From NCBI RefSeq assembly GCF_000189635.1, contig NW_002476360.1:89189-153188 (forward strand): a stretch of DNA of 64,000 nucleotides, written 5' to 3'. This DNA is from Tetrahymena thermophila SB210 (lineage: Eukaryota > Ciliophora > Oligohymenophorea > Hymenostomatida > Tetrahymenidae). The notes under the pieces were generated by a model, which was given only the letters and a program-made list of their open reading frames with translations, was not told the origin of the DNA and did not search any database. Positions 12,142 through 24,378 of this stretch are shown piece after piece (the first letter of the stretch is position 1; each line of letters starts with the position of its first letter). A program made the translations under genes and the position numbers.

Positions 12142-13722
12142 ATGGAAGAAATTTTAAGCAATATTCTTGAAAGCAAGAAGACAAAAACACTTAGAGAGTA
12201 TGAAGAAATAGTTTAAAAATCTGGAATGATTTGGAAGAAATCATTTGAGTATAATACTCCAATTACAGGATAGGTCAATTTTGATGATTTCTTTAAAATT
12301 GCTGGAAAAAATGTACAGAAAGTATGCAAATTTATCGTCAAATGCATAGACAGAGTAATTTTCTTTCTTAATTTTTAAAACTAATTTATATATTAAACCA
12401 ATTATAAAGGGAGACAGTATAGAATATGTAAGGTCAGTATAGTTCTTTTATAAAACTGTTAGTGGTGAAATAGTAGAAGGTTTTTAATAGATGCATCCTT
12501 AAGCTCCAAGCAAAGGAAAATTTGCAGAAAAAATATTTGAATTGGAAGACGATGAATATATAATAAAGATGATTGGAAGAACTGGTCTATTTCTGGATGC
12601 ATTCGGCTTTGAAACAACCAAAGGTACTAGCTAATAAATTATTTCATTTAAATATTTATTTATAAGAAATTAAATGATATGATTAGGTAGATAATACGTA
12701 TTTGGAGGTAATGGTGGAGGCGAGAGAGAGTTAAAGGCTCCAGATGGTTTACATTTTTCAAATTTTGGGTCAATTCATTGCGATGGTGGTGTCTTTAGTG
12801 TTTTATGTGATTCTTTGATTATACCAAACAAGGAAGAAGATAAAAATAAATAGCCTGTTGATTTCGAATAACTAGGAACTGCTGTCAAATACATCATTGA
12901 TTGCTTGGGAATAAAAGATATATTTACTTTATTCAAATTGAATAGATATTTTGCATCATGGAGATATTCAGCAATATTCCTTAATAAGCTATCAAAGAGA
13001 ATTATTTATAGTTGCAATATTTAAACAAGATAATACATAGAAGAAATCATGAAAAATGCCAATACAAGCTATCGTTCGATATAGCAGATTTAAAAACTTT
13101 TAAATGTAACTAAAAATTAGATTTCTAATCCGTTTGGAGATTAGGACTTTAATGGATTTACAGTTACTAAAAACGGAGGAAATGGAGTAATTGTCATTCA
13201 TTCGAATATGCAAAACTATAGAAATTCTGCATTTTAGACTTCTTTTGCATACGGAGAACTCATGTTCGAAGCTAAGTTATCTGATTTGTTTGATGAAGAA
13301 TTTATGTAAATGCTGATATCTAGAAATGCATGTATTGTAGCTGGGTGCTATATGAAATAACCTGGATTTGGTGCAGAAGTAATTTTAATATAATTCAAAC
13401 AATCTATGAGATAATCAAAAAATAAATTAAATAGGGGTATGTTGAGTTATTCATAAGAGATGACAATGCTTAAAAAAATATTTTTCACTAGAAATTAAGT
13501 GATACTAAACTTACGAAGGATTGGAAGTAGCTATTTATTAAATATGAAAAAGATGAATTATCAAACGAAATGGCAAAATTTACACCTACTTCAATTAAAT
13601 TATTAGTAGGAGGTAAAGATACTTGTTATTGGGGAGGACATTATGGTAATATTTTCTCAGGAATAACCTTAAGAGGAATTCCTTTTTATTCAAGAAAGGA
13701 TAAAGCTTTTCTTTCAATATGA
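12142..13722 (+). CDS. jacalin-like / F-box-like / FBA-domain protein
   Basis: Four exons (12142-12354, 12410-12623, 12687-13378, 13435-13722) join to 468 residues. Residues about 72-185 look like a jacalin-type lectin fold: a strand-rich segment, then FGGNGGGERELKAPDG. Residues about 200-250 (QLGTAVKYIIDCLGIKDIFT and on through LFKLNRYFASW) resemble an F-box helix set. The C-terminal 170 residues match the F-box-associated (FBA) domain, with NGFTVTKNGGNGV near its start and GGKDTCYWGGHYGNIF near its end, the latter like the GGQDxxxWxGxxG signature of Fbs1/FBX2-type proteins. FBA F-box proteins are SCF ubiquitin-ligase receptors, some of which bind N-glycans. The FBA call is strong, the jacalin call fairly strong and the F-box call moderate. 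Confidence 0.75.
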
Positions 13723-14581
13723 GAAATCAAAACATATTATATACTTTAAATCCATTATAATTCTCATTAAAATTAATTCTCAAAATTTAATAAATAAGTA
13801 AATATAAATATAATTTTAATAAAAAACAAATAAATTTTAGAAATCTATAAATATAAATTAAACAGTATTTAAATTTTTATAATATAATTTATTTTTTTCA
13901 GTTTCAATAGATTCTATTTGATTAGTTGTTTTTATTTTTAAATTTGACTCATGTAAATTATAAGATCATATTGTAATAAAATTAAATTAATGGAATAAAT
14001 TGTTTGGTAATTTAGGTTAAAGCAAAAAAAAAATTATAAAATTTAAAAATCATTTAAATAATTTAATTTTATATTTTTAAAGAAAAACTTGATCTCAATT
14101 ATTCATTTGTTAATTTAAATATTTTTATCCATGAATCGTATAGAATTAATTGCATTATTTCTTTAATAAATTACAAGAAAATTTTATTCTACTACTTAAT
14201 TGATTTGGATATTTTAAAAGGATGAGTAATTAATTAATTAATTAATTTTGATTTAATCTAGCATATTTAATACATTTCAAACTATAAATGTTACATTAAA
14301 CATGCAAAAATGCTTAAAGAAAGAATGTGTTTTAATAATTGAATATAGTAATTCCAAATTAATTTTGCTAACTTAATTAACAAAATATTATGATAAAAAT
14401 ACAGTAAACATTATACATTTGATTTAATTGATTAGGAGGTATTGTTTATAATATATTATTGTTTAGTATTAATTTAATTTTTAGAATTAGAAATTTATTT
14501 ATTTATTTTTTGGAAGTGTTATTTACTTACTTACTCATTAATATTAGGAAAGAAAGAATTAGAGTTTTTTTTAATATAAAT
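13723..14581. other. intergenic, convergent spacer
   Basis: AT-rich spacer between the 3' ends of the FBA protein gene and the kinase gene. It has a short TTAA run near 14230 and no feature I can support. Confidence 0.5.
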
Positions 14582-16228
14582 TCAAATGAGCTTTTTACCA
14601 GCAAAAAGAAGTACACTATTATCTCTCTAGAGATTTGTGTTCGAGATGCTGTTAGCGCTTGTTGTAATACCATTTACTATATTATTTTGGCTACTGATAG
14701 GATTAATTAACTTGTTACTATAATTTTTTGATATATATGAATTGTTACTTCCTTGATCATAGTTTTTATTATAATTAACTGGTTTGATATTTGTTAATAT
14801 ATTATCTTAAACAGATTTAATTAAATTTCTCTTATTTTCATTTATTGGTGGGAGAGTTGGAATTGTATCTTTGCTTTGCTAATAACGATGATTTCCTAAT
14901 TAAAGATTTTATTAAGAACCTTTAGAACTCATAGGATGCTTCATTTATATTAAATTTTCAATACTTCTACTTCTGCTAGCTTTGCTGATGTGGGGATTGT
15001 GGCGCTGCTCATAAGCATCTAAATTCATTTCTGATTGAATTTAATTGATTGAGGGTATATTGCTAGAAGAAGGAATCATATGCTAAGAATATACTCCGTT
15101 GTAATGGCTACTCTTTTTTGGGATTACAGGAGAGATATTTTTTTAAGATGGTGGTTAGCTGAGCTTTCGTTATTCGTTGCGCCTAAGTGGGCTATTAAGT
15201 TAATTGTTAATTTAACTATCACTGATTTGTGTTGAAATTGGATTTTTTGAGTTAGCTTCATTGCTAAAAGAATTCATTTCTGAAGAAGCTGTTGACTCAT
15301 ATTAGGGCTCTGGCAATATGTTATTAAGTTATTTAAGATTCCTCCCTACCTTCAGAGTCTTTAGCAATTCCTACTTTACATCACAATTAAAAGGATTGTA
15401 GTCAACATTCAATTCTTAGGCTATGTTGAGTCTTCTTTAAATGTAAGGTGTTTCAAGTAATTCTGAAGTTGTTAATCTCATTTTTGGATTTACTTACAAG
15501 CACAAACTCAGAAAGTCAGTTAAATCTTATGAATACCAAGATGGGATAGGATCATATTACCCTTTTTGTACTTTCTTAAACAAGCCTTCCATATCTTGAG
15601 CCTTGAATGGTGGGTTTAAAGAAACCAATTCGTAGATTACACACCCAAGAGACCAGACATCTGATTTTGAATTATAAGGCTTATCTCTCCACACTTCAGG
15701 AGAAGCATAATAAGGAGTTCCAGTCTAAGTGTAAAGCATCCCTTTCTTAGCGACTTTTGAGACATTTAAATCTCCAAGCTTCAAATTTTTATGATCACGA
15801 GTGAGCATAATGTTGGCACACTTAAAATCCCTATGCAAGATATTTAAATCATGTAAACACTTTAAACCTTTAATCATCTAAATTATATACAGCCAAACTA
15901 CCTTCTCATCAAGATACTGGTTCTTTTTCTTTAAATTGCGAATCTTGTTTAAGAGGTCACCGCCCGCACAATATTCCATTATTATATGTAAGAGTCCAGT
16001 CTTTTCATCATAAAATGCTTCTTTATATCCAATGATCTCTTATGAGCTCAAAGAGGCAAGGAACCTAACTTCGTTGATAGCGTTTTCTTGCTCTTTGGCA
16101 GAAAGACTTCCCATCTTAATATTTTTCATAGCATAATCTTAACCATTGCTGATTTTACGAACTTTAAAAACACTGGAATAGGCACCTTCACCTAATTTCC
16201 TAATTACATCAAAATCATTCAAAGACAT
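14582..16228 (-). CDS. NIMA-related (NEK-type) serine/threonine kinase
   Basis: A single uninterrupted frame encodes 548 residues. The kinase domain occupies about residues 6-265. It has the glycine loop GEGAYSSVF (13-21), the catalytic lysine K35, the helix-C glutamate E53 and HRD at 132-134 followed by FKCANIML. The metal-binding aspartate is D153 in GDLN rather than DFG. The activation segment reads TQTGTPYYASPEVW, typical of the NEK family. The remaining 280 residues are a Ser/Asn/Gln-rich, probably disordered tail. Ciliates have many NEKs that act on cilium length and basal bodies; a role for this one is inference. The DLN in place of DFG is also seen in some NEKs and does not by itself imply a dead enzyme. 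Confidence 0.92.
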
Positions 16229-18244
16229 CTTGCAAATTTACACAAAAACTGTTCTTCAAAATAATCTTAAGTCAAAGTAGCAGCTAACTTTTAAATTTAA
16301 ACTTATTTGTTTGAACTTATTTATTTATGGTTTTAATATAGAAATCAAAAGCTCTTTTCTCTACTTAAACTTTTTTTAAAATGAATAAAAGTAAGATTAG
16401 CACATTTATTTAAAAAATATGAAATATTTGATTATAATTAAACAATAAATATCTACTTTAGTGCTAGCTATGGTCTTAAGTTAAAACAATATTTAAACAA
16501 TTTATTATATACTCTCGTTATTTGTATTTTTTTTTACTTTTAATTTTTGCTTTTTTTACTTGTTTTTTTGTTTGTTTGTTATTTGTATATTTTTTTAAGA
16601 GTTAAAATGTTTAAATTCTTACTTTCTAAATTTAATTGTTTTGTAATTAAAATTAATATAAAATAATAACAACCTTTGAAGTCATTTTAAAAGTAATATT
16701 AAAATATAAGCATATTTCTTTTTTGATGAAAATAAATCCAGTTAGTTGCCTCATTTGCACTAACTCTTTTACCATTTCTTCTTTTATATCAAAGTTAATA
16801 ATATTAAAAATCAACCTCTTAAATTGCTTATCTATTACCTTCTTCGCTTATCTCTATCTATATTTTAAGCAATCTTTACAATTTGTCTCATATGTTAAGA
16901 CAGATATATAGATCTATCTTTTTATATTGAATCCATCATTCGATCGTTAAAATCTTGTTTGTATCTATATGACTTCCAATTTATTTATATATAAAACTAA
17001 TTAATCTAAAAAATAAAAATAATCTTCTTTTAAAATAAATAACCATTAAATTATTACCACATAATTATTCAATAATAAAGACAAACAATAACAAAATTTT
17101 ATATTTATTGAAAGACAGAAAATTATCATAAAATTAGCTAAATAATTCAAACTATGTAATTTATATTTCATTCATTTTTATTTATTTTTTCTATTTTTTC
17201 CTCAAGCATATGATTGAAGTTTTACTATCTTTTGTAAAAAATAAAACTTTTTTATGTTGAACTTGTGAGTTTAAGCACTAAAATAAAATACAAATTAATT
17301 TTGCTAATTATATTGATATATTTTATAATAGTTTTATTCTTTTATTTTAAATCGTTAATTTCAATAAGCTATTTAAATTTTTTATTAGTTTTTTAAAAAT
17401 ATTTGATTAAGTAAATATTACTTTATAATAACCTAATTGTTTACATTAAACAATAATTTAAAGAAAAATCATAAAATCATACAGGGAGATAGTTATTACT
17501 CTTTTATATCTTAATAAATAACTATAATTATTCTGAAATTCAAAGAAAAATAGTAGAAACACATTATTAATTTTATAAGGATGTATTATACTTTTCTATC
17601 ATATTTTATAATTGATGAAATCAAGAAGTTCTTTTATATTGGTAGCGATTTAAATACAGTTATTATAAAAGATATTAATTTGCAAAAAGATATTTATTGA
17701 AACATATTTATTTATTATATTAATTCCTATGAAATAAAAAAAAATCTTTTAAAATTAAAATTCTCAAGTGATTATGAATTTAAATATTATTTTGATTTTA
17801 ATAATAAATATGAAGATAGTTTTATTTTGATATTTTAAAGCATGTTTAATATAATTTTTTATATAAAAGTATCTAAGTAATAACCTTTAATGATATCTAA
17901 ATATTGCATTTAAAATCAACAAAAATAGTTACACATACACTTAAAAAAAATGAGTAGATATTATCTTAAGACACCACTGTATTCTATTTTTTTATGTTTT
18001 TCATATCAGAAAGACGAAATAGCTTTATTTTTGTTGATATCAATAAAGATTTTCTATTATCTTTTTTATTTGATTAGAATGTGCTATTAAATATGATGTA
18101 ATATAGTCCTTTCATATGTATGATTGATTGGCATTTTATATAGACCAAGGCTTTTTGAGAAATTAATTATTTTTTGTTGAGATAAGAAAATTTTAAATTA
18201 ATAAAATAAAAAGATATTAAGTTTATAAAAGAAGAAGATAAGAT
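16229..18244. other. divergent intergenic region
   Basis: Two kilobases between the start of the kinase gene and the pyrophosphatase gene. AT-rich, with poly-T and GTTT runs near 16525-16580. Open frames near 16726 and 17950 exist but have no convincing composition. It presumably holds both promoters. Confidence 0.5.
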
Positions 18245-18811
18245 ATGATTCCCAAATACTCAATGAACCCCTGGCACTATGTGAATTATGGTCCAGAAGC
18301 ACCTAGAATAGTAACATCAGTTATTGAAATTCCTTAAGGCTCCTAAGCAAAGTATGAGCTTGATAAGGAGTCAGGTATGCTCCGTTTAGATAGAGTTCTC
18401 TTTTCAGCTGTTCATTACCCCGCTAATTATGGTTTTATTCCCTAAACCTACTGCGATGATAAAGATCCTTTGGATATTTTAGTACTCTGCTCAATTAACG
18501 TCGAGCCTCTTTGCTTAATAGAATCTAAAGTTATTGGTGTTATGCATATGATTGATGGAGGAGAGACTGATGATAAAATTATTTCTGTAGCTGCTCATGA
18601 TGCTTCAGTAAATCACTTTAATGACATCAGTGAGCTACCTCAACATATGTTAATGCAAATCAGAAGATTCTTTGAAGACTATAAGAAATTAGAAAAGAAA
18701 CAAGTCATTGTTGAAGAATTTTAAGGTAAAGAAAAGGCTTATTAAGTAGTTGAAGATTCAATCAAAATGTACAAAGAACATTTCCCTCAACATGATGATC
18801 CTAAGTTGTGA
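18245..18811 (+). CDS. soluble inorganic pyrophosphatase, family I
   Basis: An uninterrupted 188-residue protein that hydrolyses pyrophosphate to phosphate and so drives biosynthetic reactions. The signature DKDPLD (residues 72-77), with its metal-binding aspartates, is intact. Flanking family landmarks are present: the YELDK segment near 37-41, [19 protein letters not shown] at 52-70, and the KEKAY near residue 165. The size matches the short bacterial/plant-type enzyme (about 175-215) rather than the longer fungal/animal form. No targeting peptide is visible, so a cytosolic location is likely. Codon use is less AT-biased than its surroundings, consistent with a well-expressed housekeeping gene. 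Confidence 0.95.
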
Positions 18812-20157
18812 TTGAGTTATTATACAAATGCATTTTTTATTTTTTTTATATGTTAATATGTAGCCAATCTTATAAATTCGTTTTGAAGTACCTAAAGCTT
18901 CTATTATAACATTTTCAAATTGATATTTTAAATATTTAAGCTTATTCAAAGAATAAAATCATTATATTTTTAGATAATTTATCCTGAAAAAAAGTCGTAT
19001 TTTACTATTTTAAGTTACTAATATTAATAAATCTTCTTGAGTAGAATATGTTTGCCTGATAATTAGTATTGAAAACAAAAAATATAAGCAATTGATTAAC
19101 TTTTTTATTTTCTAAAATAAATTATATTTTGGTAATCATAAAGTTAATGAATGATCTAATAACAGTTGTAATAATGCAAAAAAAAAAACTAAATATTCAA
19201 GTAAACTAATATTTCATTTGAAAAGTAGATAACTTTATTAAAAATTGTAAATAATTTTTAAACAGCTGATACGAAAATTATTTTATTTCAAAAAAAATTA
19301 TTTAGATAAAAATAAATTAGAAATAAAATTTATAGAAATGAGATTATTGAAGCCAAATTAATTTGTTAAAATTAATTAAATTTATTAATTTAAAATTTAA
19401 AAATATAAATTGAAATTTTTCTATTTTAAATTAAACTTTAAGAATCTTATTAAAAAATACAAATAAATAAATCCTTCTTGTTATTATATTATGGATAAAC
19501 CTAATAAAAATTATTATTAACTTTTAGAAATACAATTTAATTTTATTACTAGAATAAAAAAATGTAATTTATTTAAATTTTAGATGTTAATCAAAATTAA
19601 ATTTAATGAGCTTAATTTAAATTTCTATTGCTTATTACTATTTTTGAGATTAATAAATAAACATTATCTCTCATTATAATTTCAAAAAATTAAATTAGAA
19701 TATATTTATTTATTGATTTGGTTTTTATTTTTCTTGCCTAAAATTAATATTTAAAAAGTAAACTTCTTTAAATTTAACTAAAAAAAATAAATCAAATATA
19801 AATTAATTTATCAAAAATAAACATTTTTTTAGAAGTTTATTTTTTGAAAAATGAATTAGCTAACATTTATTTATAAGTCCATCCAACTTCAAATATTTTT
19901 GTTTAAAAAAATCAAATAAAAACTTATTTTTTACAAATATTAGTGCAAAAAAGTGAAAAAATAAGTGTAAAAATAGATATATAAATAAATAGAAAATTCA
20001 ATTGAATATTTTTGTTGGTTTTTAAATCTTTGAAAATGTAAATTAATGAGTATATTTATTTATTTTATTTAACTTTATAATTATAGGATAATAAATAAAA
20101 GAAATTGTTATTCAATGTAATTAATTTGAATATATTTTTTAGATAAAAGCAAAAGGT
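18812..20157. other. intergenic, nothing recognised
   Basis: Extremely AT-rich DNA with no coding or structural signal that I could support. Confidence 0.55.
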
Positions 20158-20859
20158 ATGTATGCATGTATATTGGAATGCATAAAAGGATCATAAAAAA
20201 TATTAATTTACACTAAAAGTTATATAAAATTAAATTAAGACACGTTTCCATAAGAATACCCACTCACAAAAGTGAAAATTAAATTCATCTATGAGCAACC
20301 CCACTCTGTTTATTTTAAATTATTATAAAAGATTTTTGATAAGCAGTATGCGATTTCTATTCGTTTAGTATATCATCGCAGGTAGAGTCAAATACTTACT
20401 TCCTTTTAAATTAAAGGAAAAATTGAAAAATTAAATGAAATTTTAAAGATCAAAGATGAAATTATAAAGGATTTTTAAAATTTGATACATGAAACTCAAT
20501 ATTAAGTGTTTTATAGAATTATTTATTAATATAGTTTTTTTAAGTATTTAATATAATAGTATTTATTTATTTATTTGTTATAAATTTAAACATTGATTTG
20601 CTTGTTGAGTCAATGTTTGCTTGCTTTAAAACCCTAGTTAGTTAGTTAGTTACAAGTTTTTTAAGTCACATTTTTAGAAATTAATTTTTATTATCAAAAA
20701 TCAAAAGAAACATCTTTGATAGTATTTGTGAGGATGAATTAGTTAGTTTTATAATTATAATTTTTATAATTATTATAATTTTAATAATTTATAGCTTTTA
20801 CTCAGTTTATATTTTATAATGAGCTTTAAGGATTATTTATCATTAAGTTGTTTATATGA
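20158..20859 (+). CDS. uncertain protein, only the N-terminal half coding-like
   Basis: A frame open for 233 codons from ATG to TGA. Residues about 30-120 read like a real protein (for example KVKIKFIYEQPHSVYFKLLQ and a charged helical stretch KGKIEKLNEILKIKDEIIKD). After about codon 120 the composition turns into AT-rich low complexity, so the true end is probably reached through an intron or a missed boundary. The ATG lies within GTATGT, which could instead be a splice donor from an upstream exon. No family recognised. Confidence 0.35.
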
Positions 20860-21072
20860 ATTTAATTTTTATATTGATTTTGGAATATTTAACAATTTAC
20901 TACATATTAACCATCAATTTTTGTTTCTTTCTTTATCTTTTTTTTTCCGTTTTTTTATAATTTTTGAGAGGTTGTTGTTAATTACCTTAAGTTACTTTTA
21001 ATATTAATGTTTTTTATTAGTTAGGAAACAAGAATTTTGTTTGAATAATTAACTTAACCCGATATAACTCAA

Positions 21073-22974
21073 TCAATCAAAATTCTTTATAGATGATTAA
21101 GAGCAAGCGGAAGGAAGAATGTTGAACTCAGCTATTGAATTTTTTGACTAACTCTGGGTTTAATCACTATCCAATAAATTTAAGGAGTGCTCGATTATGT
21201 TAATACCTGAAAAGCTTTAAGTAATGACTCTATTATGTTTGGTAGTTTCATGAGGTGTGGAGGTAAGTGCTGTAGAAGAAATGCAAAAACTCTATTTTCT
21301 TGGATTTTTAAGCACTTTAAGCTTATCTAATTAGTCTGGTTAGCCTATGCATTTTTAGAAGTATTAGAGCATTATTAAATGGGAATCCTTATTTTCTACT
21401 TTTGAGTGAATGAATAACCAGTCTTAGGCATAATTTAACAACCAAAATTCAAAGACGGCACTGTAAGATTAATTCATCAATAAATCTTTTATTAATTTGT
21501 TATTGAACTTCTTCTTTTTTAAGTAAGCTGAGAATCTTTGTCTAAATTGCTCTAACTCTTTAGGCTCTTTCATTCTAAGTAGTTGAGTAACTTTGTCCTT
21601 ATTTTCTGATTCGTTTAGGAATGACTTGAAAGCCTTTACAAAATTTTTTACTACATTTTTTTTCTCAGCCTTTGCAAGGTACTCCTTAGTAAAGTCGATA
21701 TCTTGAATTATGTTTGAATAATCATTAAAATCTATTTCAGATTGATTGCTTTCTCCAAATGTGGAGTTAACTTTTACTTATTGAGTTTTATCTTATTAGC
21801 TACCTAAATTTTTACAAGGAGTTTAGATGATAAACTAGCTCTAAAGTGAATTATTTTCGTGTGAGGAGATTTCTGGTCTTTAAAGGAGCTCTATTGCTAT
21901 TTAACCTTGGAGAATCGAGTAAAGATCTTGAGATAAAATCATAGATTATTAAGGAGAAAAAGAGAGTTTTTAGTCAGAGGCGTTCGAGTTATGCTAATAG
22001 CTGGAAAGAGATTCATCGATTATTAATTTATCACATTTAGGATTAATTTTTTAAATAATATTCTTATCAGCAACATTCTGAGTGGTTTGGTTTAGACGGG
22101 GATTTTCTTTATTAATAAATTACGATTAATTAGTGGATTCCTAATTTTGGTTAGGAGGGGTGATGTAATTATTATTATTTAGAAAAATATTACTTGTCTG
22201 ATTAATTAATAGCTATTATTTATTATTATTATTAGTACTGAGTAATGATTTCTGTTCAGATAATTCTGATTTGCAATGATCAAAATTTAAAAATTTTTAA
22301 TTCTTTAAACCTTAACTTTCAAATTAGTGGTTTATAGCTTAATCAAAAATGTATTTGTTGCAAGAGGGTTCATTAATCAATGTTATATCTGACAAGTCAG
22401 AGTTGCAGCTTCCTTTGCGCAGTTTAGCTCTGAGAATACTATCCTAAATCAAGCAAGAATCTTCAAATTCTAAGAGCTTTTAGCTAGTTAATTGTGATTA
22501 TTATTGATTACAAGAAGAGCAAATTTACCCAGAAGAGATTTGATTGCAGTATTTTTCTTAATTTTAATTAAGAATATCAATATCAAAATTTATCGTTTAT
22601 TTCTGATTACCATACTAGAAATCAATACTTAATTAAAGTTTTTCATCACAATGTTAGATTTTTGGTACAACTTCTATTGTTTCAATTCTATGTTTTTAGC
22701 TATCATTATTCATCTCCAAGTACTCTGAGCTAGTGTGAGCAGAAATTTACACTTTCAAATTTTTTTTAAGGTCAATTTGCTTTTAAAAAAGCTATCCGTT
22801 ATAATATTTAGTACTCCCATTAGTCTTTTAAGGGTGGAGCTACCTGTTGACTTTTATCTGAGAAAATTATTAGGTGGCAGTTTAGTTTTTCTTGTCAGCT
22901 GCTTTTATGACCTCAGTCTGATGAAAGTTTACTTATTTAAAATTGCTTGATGACTATTTTATATTTTGAGTCAT
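21073..22974 (-). CDS. ciliate-type hypothetical protein, 633 residues
   Basis: A single frame on the minus strand with many glutamine TAA/TAG codons. I took the first ATG after the upstream in-frame TGA, which adds 87 residues to a more internal ATG at 22713. Residues 1-430 are Asn/Gln/Ser-rich and probably disordered, with scattered cysteines (an SSGQICSSCN patch). The conserved-looking part is at about residues 435-560: a helical segment KNVVKNFVKAFKSFL, then FNNKLIKDLLMNQSYSAVFE and FQKCIGQPDQLDKLKVLK. This helical block resembles one I associate with ciliate-specific proteins of unknown function. No membrane segment or catalytic motif is visible. Confidence 0.75.
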
Positions 22975-24064
22975 TCGTCAAAATACTAGAAACCTGTCTC
23001 AGAAATTCTGAATAGAAAAGCACCTGAGGAGTTTACAATAATGAAAAATTGTTTTAGTTAGTATTTGCTTATTAAAATTTTCTTTTTTTTTTTTTTTTGA
23101 TAGAGAATATTGATTTTTATATTTATGAGAAAGAATACTATTTATTTATTTTTCAAATTTGGTGTTAAAATGAATTATTAAATTTTTAGTTTGTTTGTTT
23201 GTTTAGCTGGATATTCTTTTTATAATTAAAGCTGGTTTTTTAGTTAATATTTTTGCAGCTATTAGCTATTTGGGGTGTTTTAATCTTTTTCTTATTTACT
23301 TTTTCTTTTTGTTTTGAATTTTTATAAATGATTTATAATTTATTTGTAATTTCATAAAGAATAATTAATCTTCAAAACAAACTAAAAAAAGAAATAACAA
23401 AATGAATATTTTAAATTACTTTTTCATTTCATTTAATTTAATTTGTTTGGTTTTTTGACCATTAGGAAAAATAAATATTTTGTTTTTCTAAGTTGGTTTC
23501 TGCAAATTTGGATTAGAGTTGCTTATTAATAAGCAATATTTTTACAATTTTGTTAATATTCAAAGATTTAATTACCAATTTCTAATATAAAATTATAAAT
23601 TCATAAATTTTTTCATACTTTGATTACTTTTTTTAATAATATAGACTAGCTTTTCACAAAGCCTTTTGCCATAATAATAAATCTATAGACGAAGAAATCG
23701 AATTTGATTTGTCATTAATAAAATAAATAAATTTGATTAAAAGTAATTTTCAAAATACTTTATGGACGAATAATTATTATAAACAATTCTTATTACAAAT
23801 AATTTATAATTAAAAATTTTTTCAATCAATTGATTAACAAATAATAATTTAACATTTTTTAATATTTTTATATCTAAATTGTGCTTTTATTTTTATGCAA
23901 AACTTAAAGGAAGATATTAAGTGTATAGAATGAAATGAATAATTGCAATAAATTAATTTTTAGATCAACTCAATCAAAAAAATTTTAAGAAAATTTAATT
24001 CAATCTTAACTTTAAATTTAAATTAAAAAAGAATGTTATCATCTATTTTTGATTTATTGATTAG

Positions 24065-24268
24065 TCAATTGCCTTCTAGCCTATTTACATTTAATAAAAG
24101 AATTAGACAGTTTAAATACTTGTGATCTTTACTTGAGAAACGAAGATTGTTTAATACAGCACTTATATTATTTGATTGACATTTAACTAAAGAAATACTT
24201 ACTAAAAATCTAATAAATAGGGCACAATATACTGAAATATAGAGTGAGTCTTTCATACTTTCATTCAA
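24065..24268 (-). CDS. doubtful small protein, possible signal peptide
   Basis: A 67-codon frame ending in TGA with a hydrophobic run (residues about 8-28: SLYISVYCALFIRFLVSISL). It contains no glutamine TAA/TAG codons. A donor-like GTAAAG lies inside. It could be the first exon of a small secreted protein or simply chance. Confidence 0.18.
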   Translation of the reverse strand: MNESMKDSLYISVYCALFIRFLVSISLVKCQSNNISAVLNNLRFSSKDHKYLNCLILLLNVNRLEGN

Positions 24269-24313
24269 ATACTAAAAAATATTCCTCTTTCGAATTATTT
24301 TATTTATATTAGT

Positions 24314-24378
24314 GGGGGTTGCTGCTTACTATAAAATAACAATATTATTTGGGAAACACTTAAGTAGACCCCCCTTTT
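24314..24378 (+). ncRNA. candidate structured small RNA: GC-rich hairpin followed by T-run
   Basis: The 5' arm GGGGGT (24314-24319), a two-base bulge and CTGCTTA (24322-24328) pair with TAAGTAG (24361-24367) and ACCCCC (24368-24373). This gives 13 pairs, one of them G-U. The loop holds a further A/T stem (AAATAA with TTATTT). A TTTT run follows at 24375-24378, where a Pol III terminator would sit. Runs of five G and six C are rare in this DNA. No known RNA family is recognised and I see no clear promoter elements. Confidence 0.4.

Noticed and set aside
16726-17211. Plus-strand frame of about 160 codons in the kinase-pyrophosphatase spacer
   Set aside because: Hydrophobic, AT-driven composition with no motif or stable structure; looks like chance.
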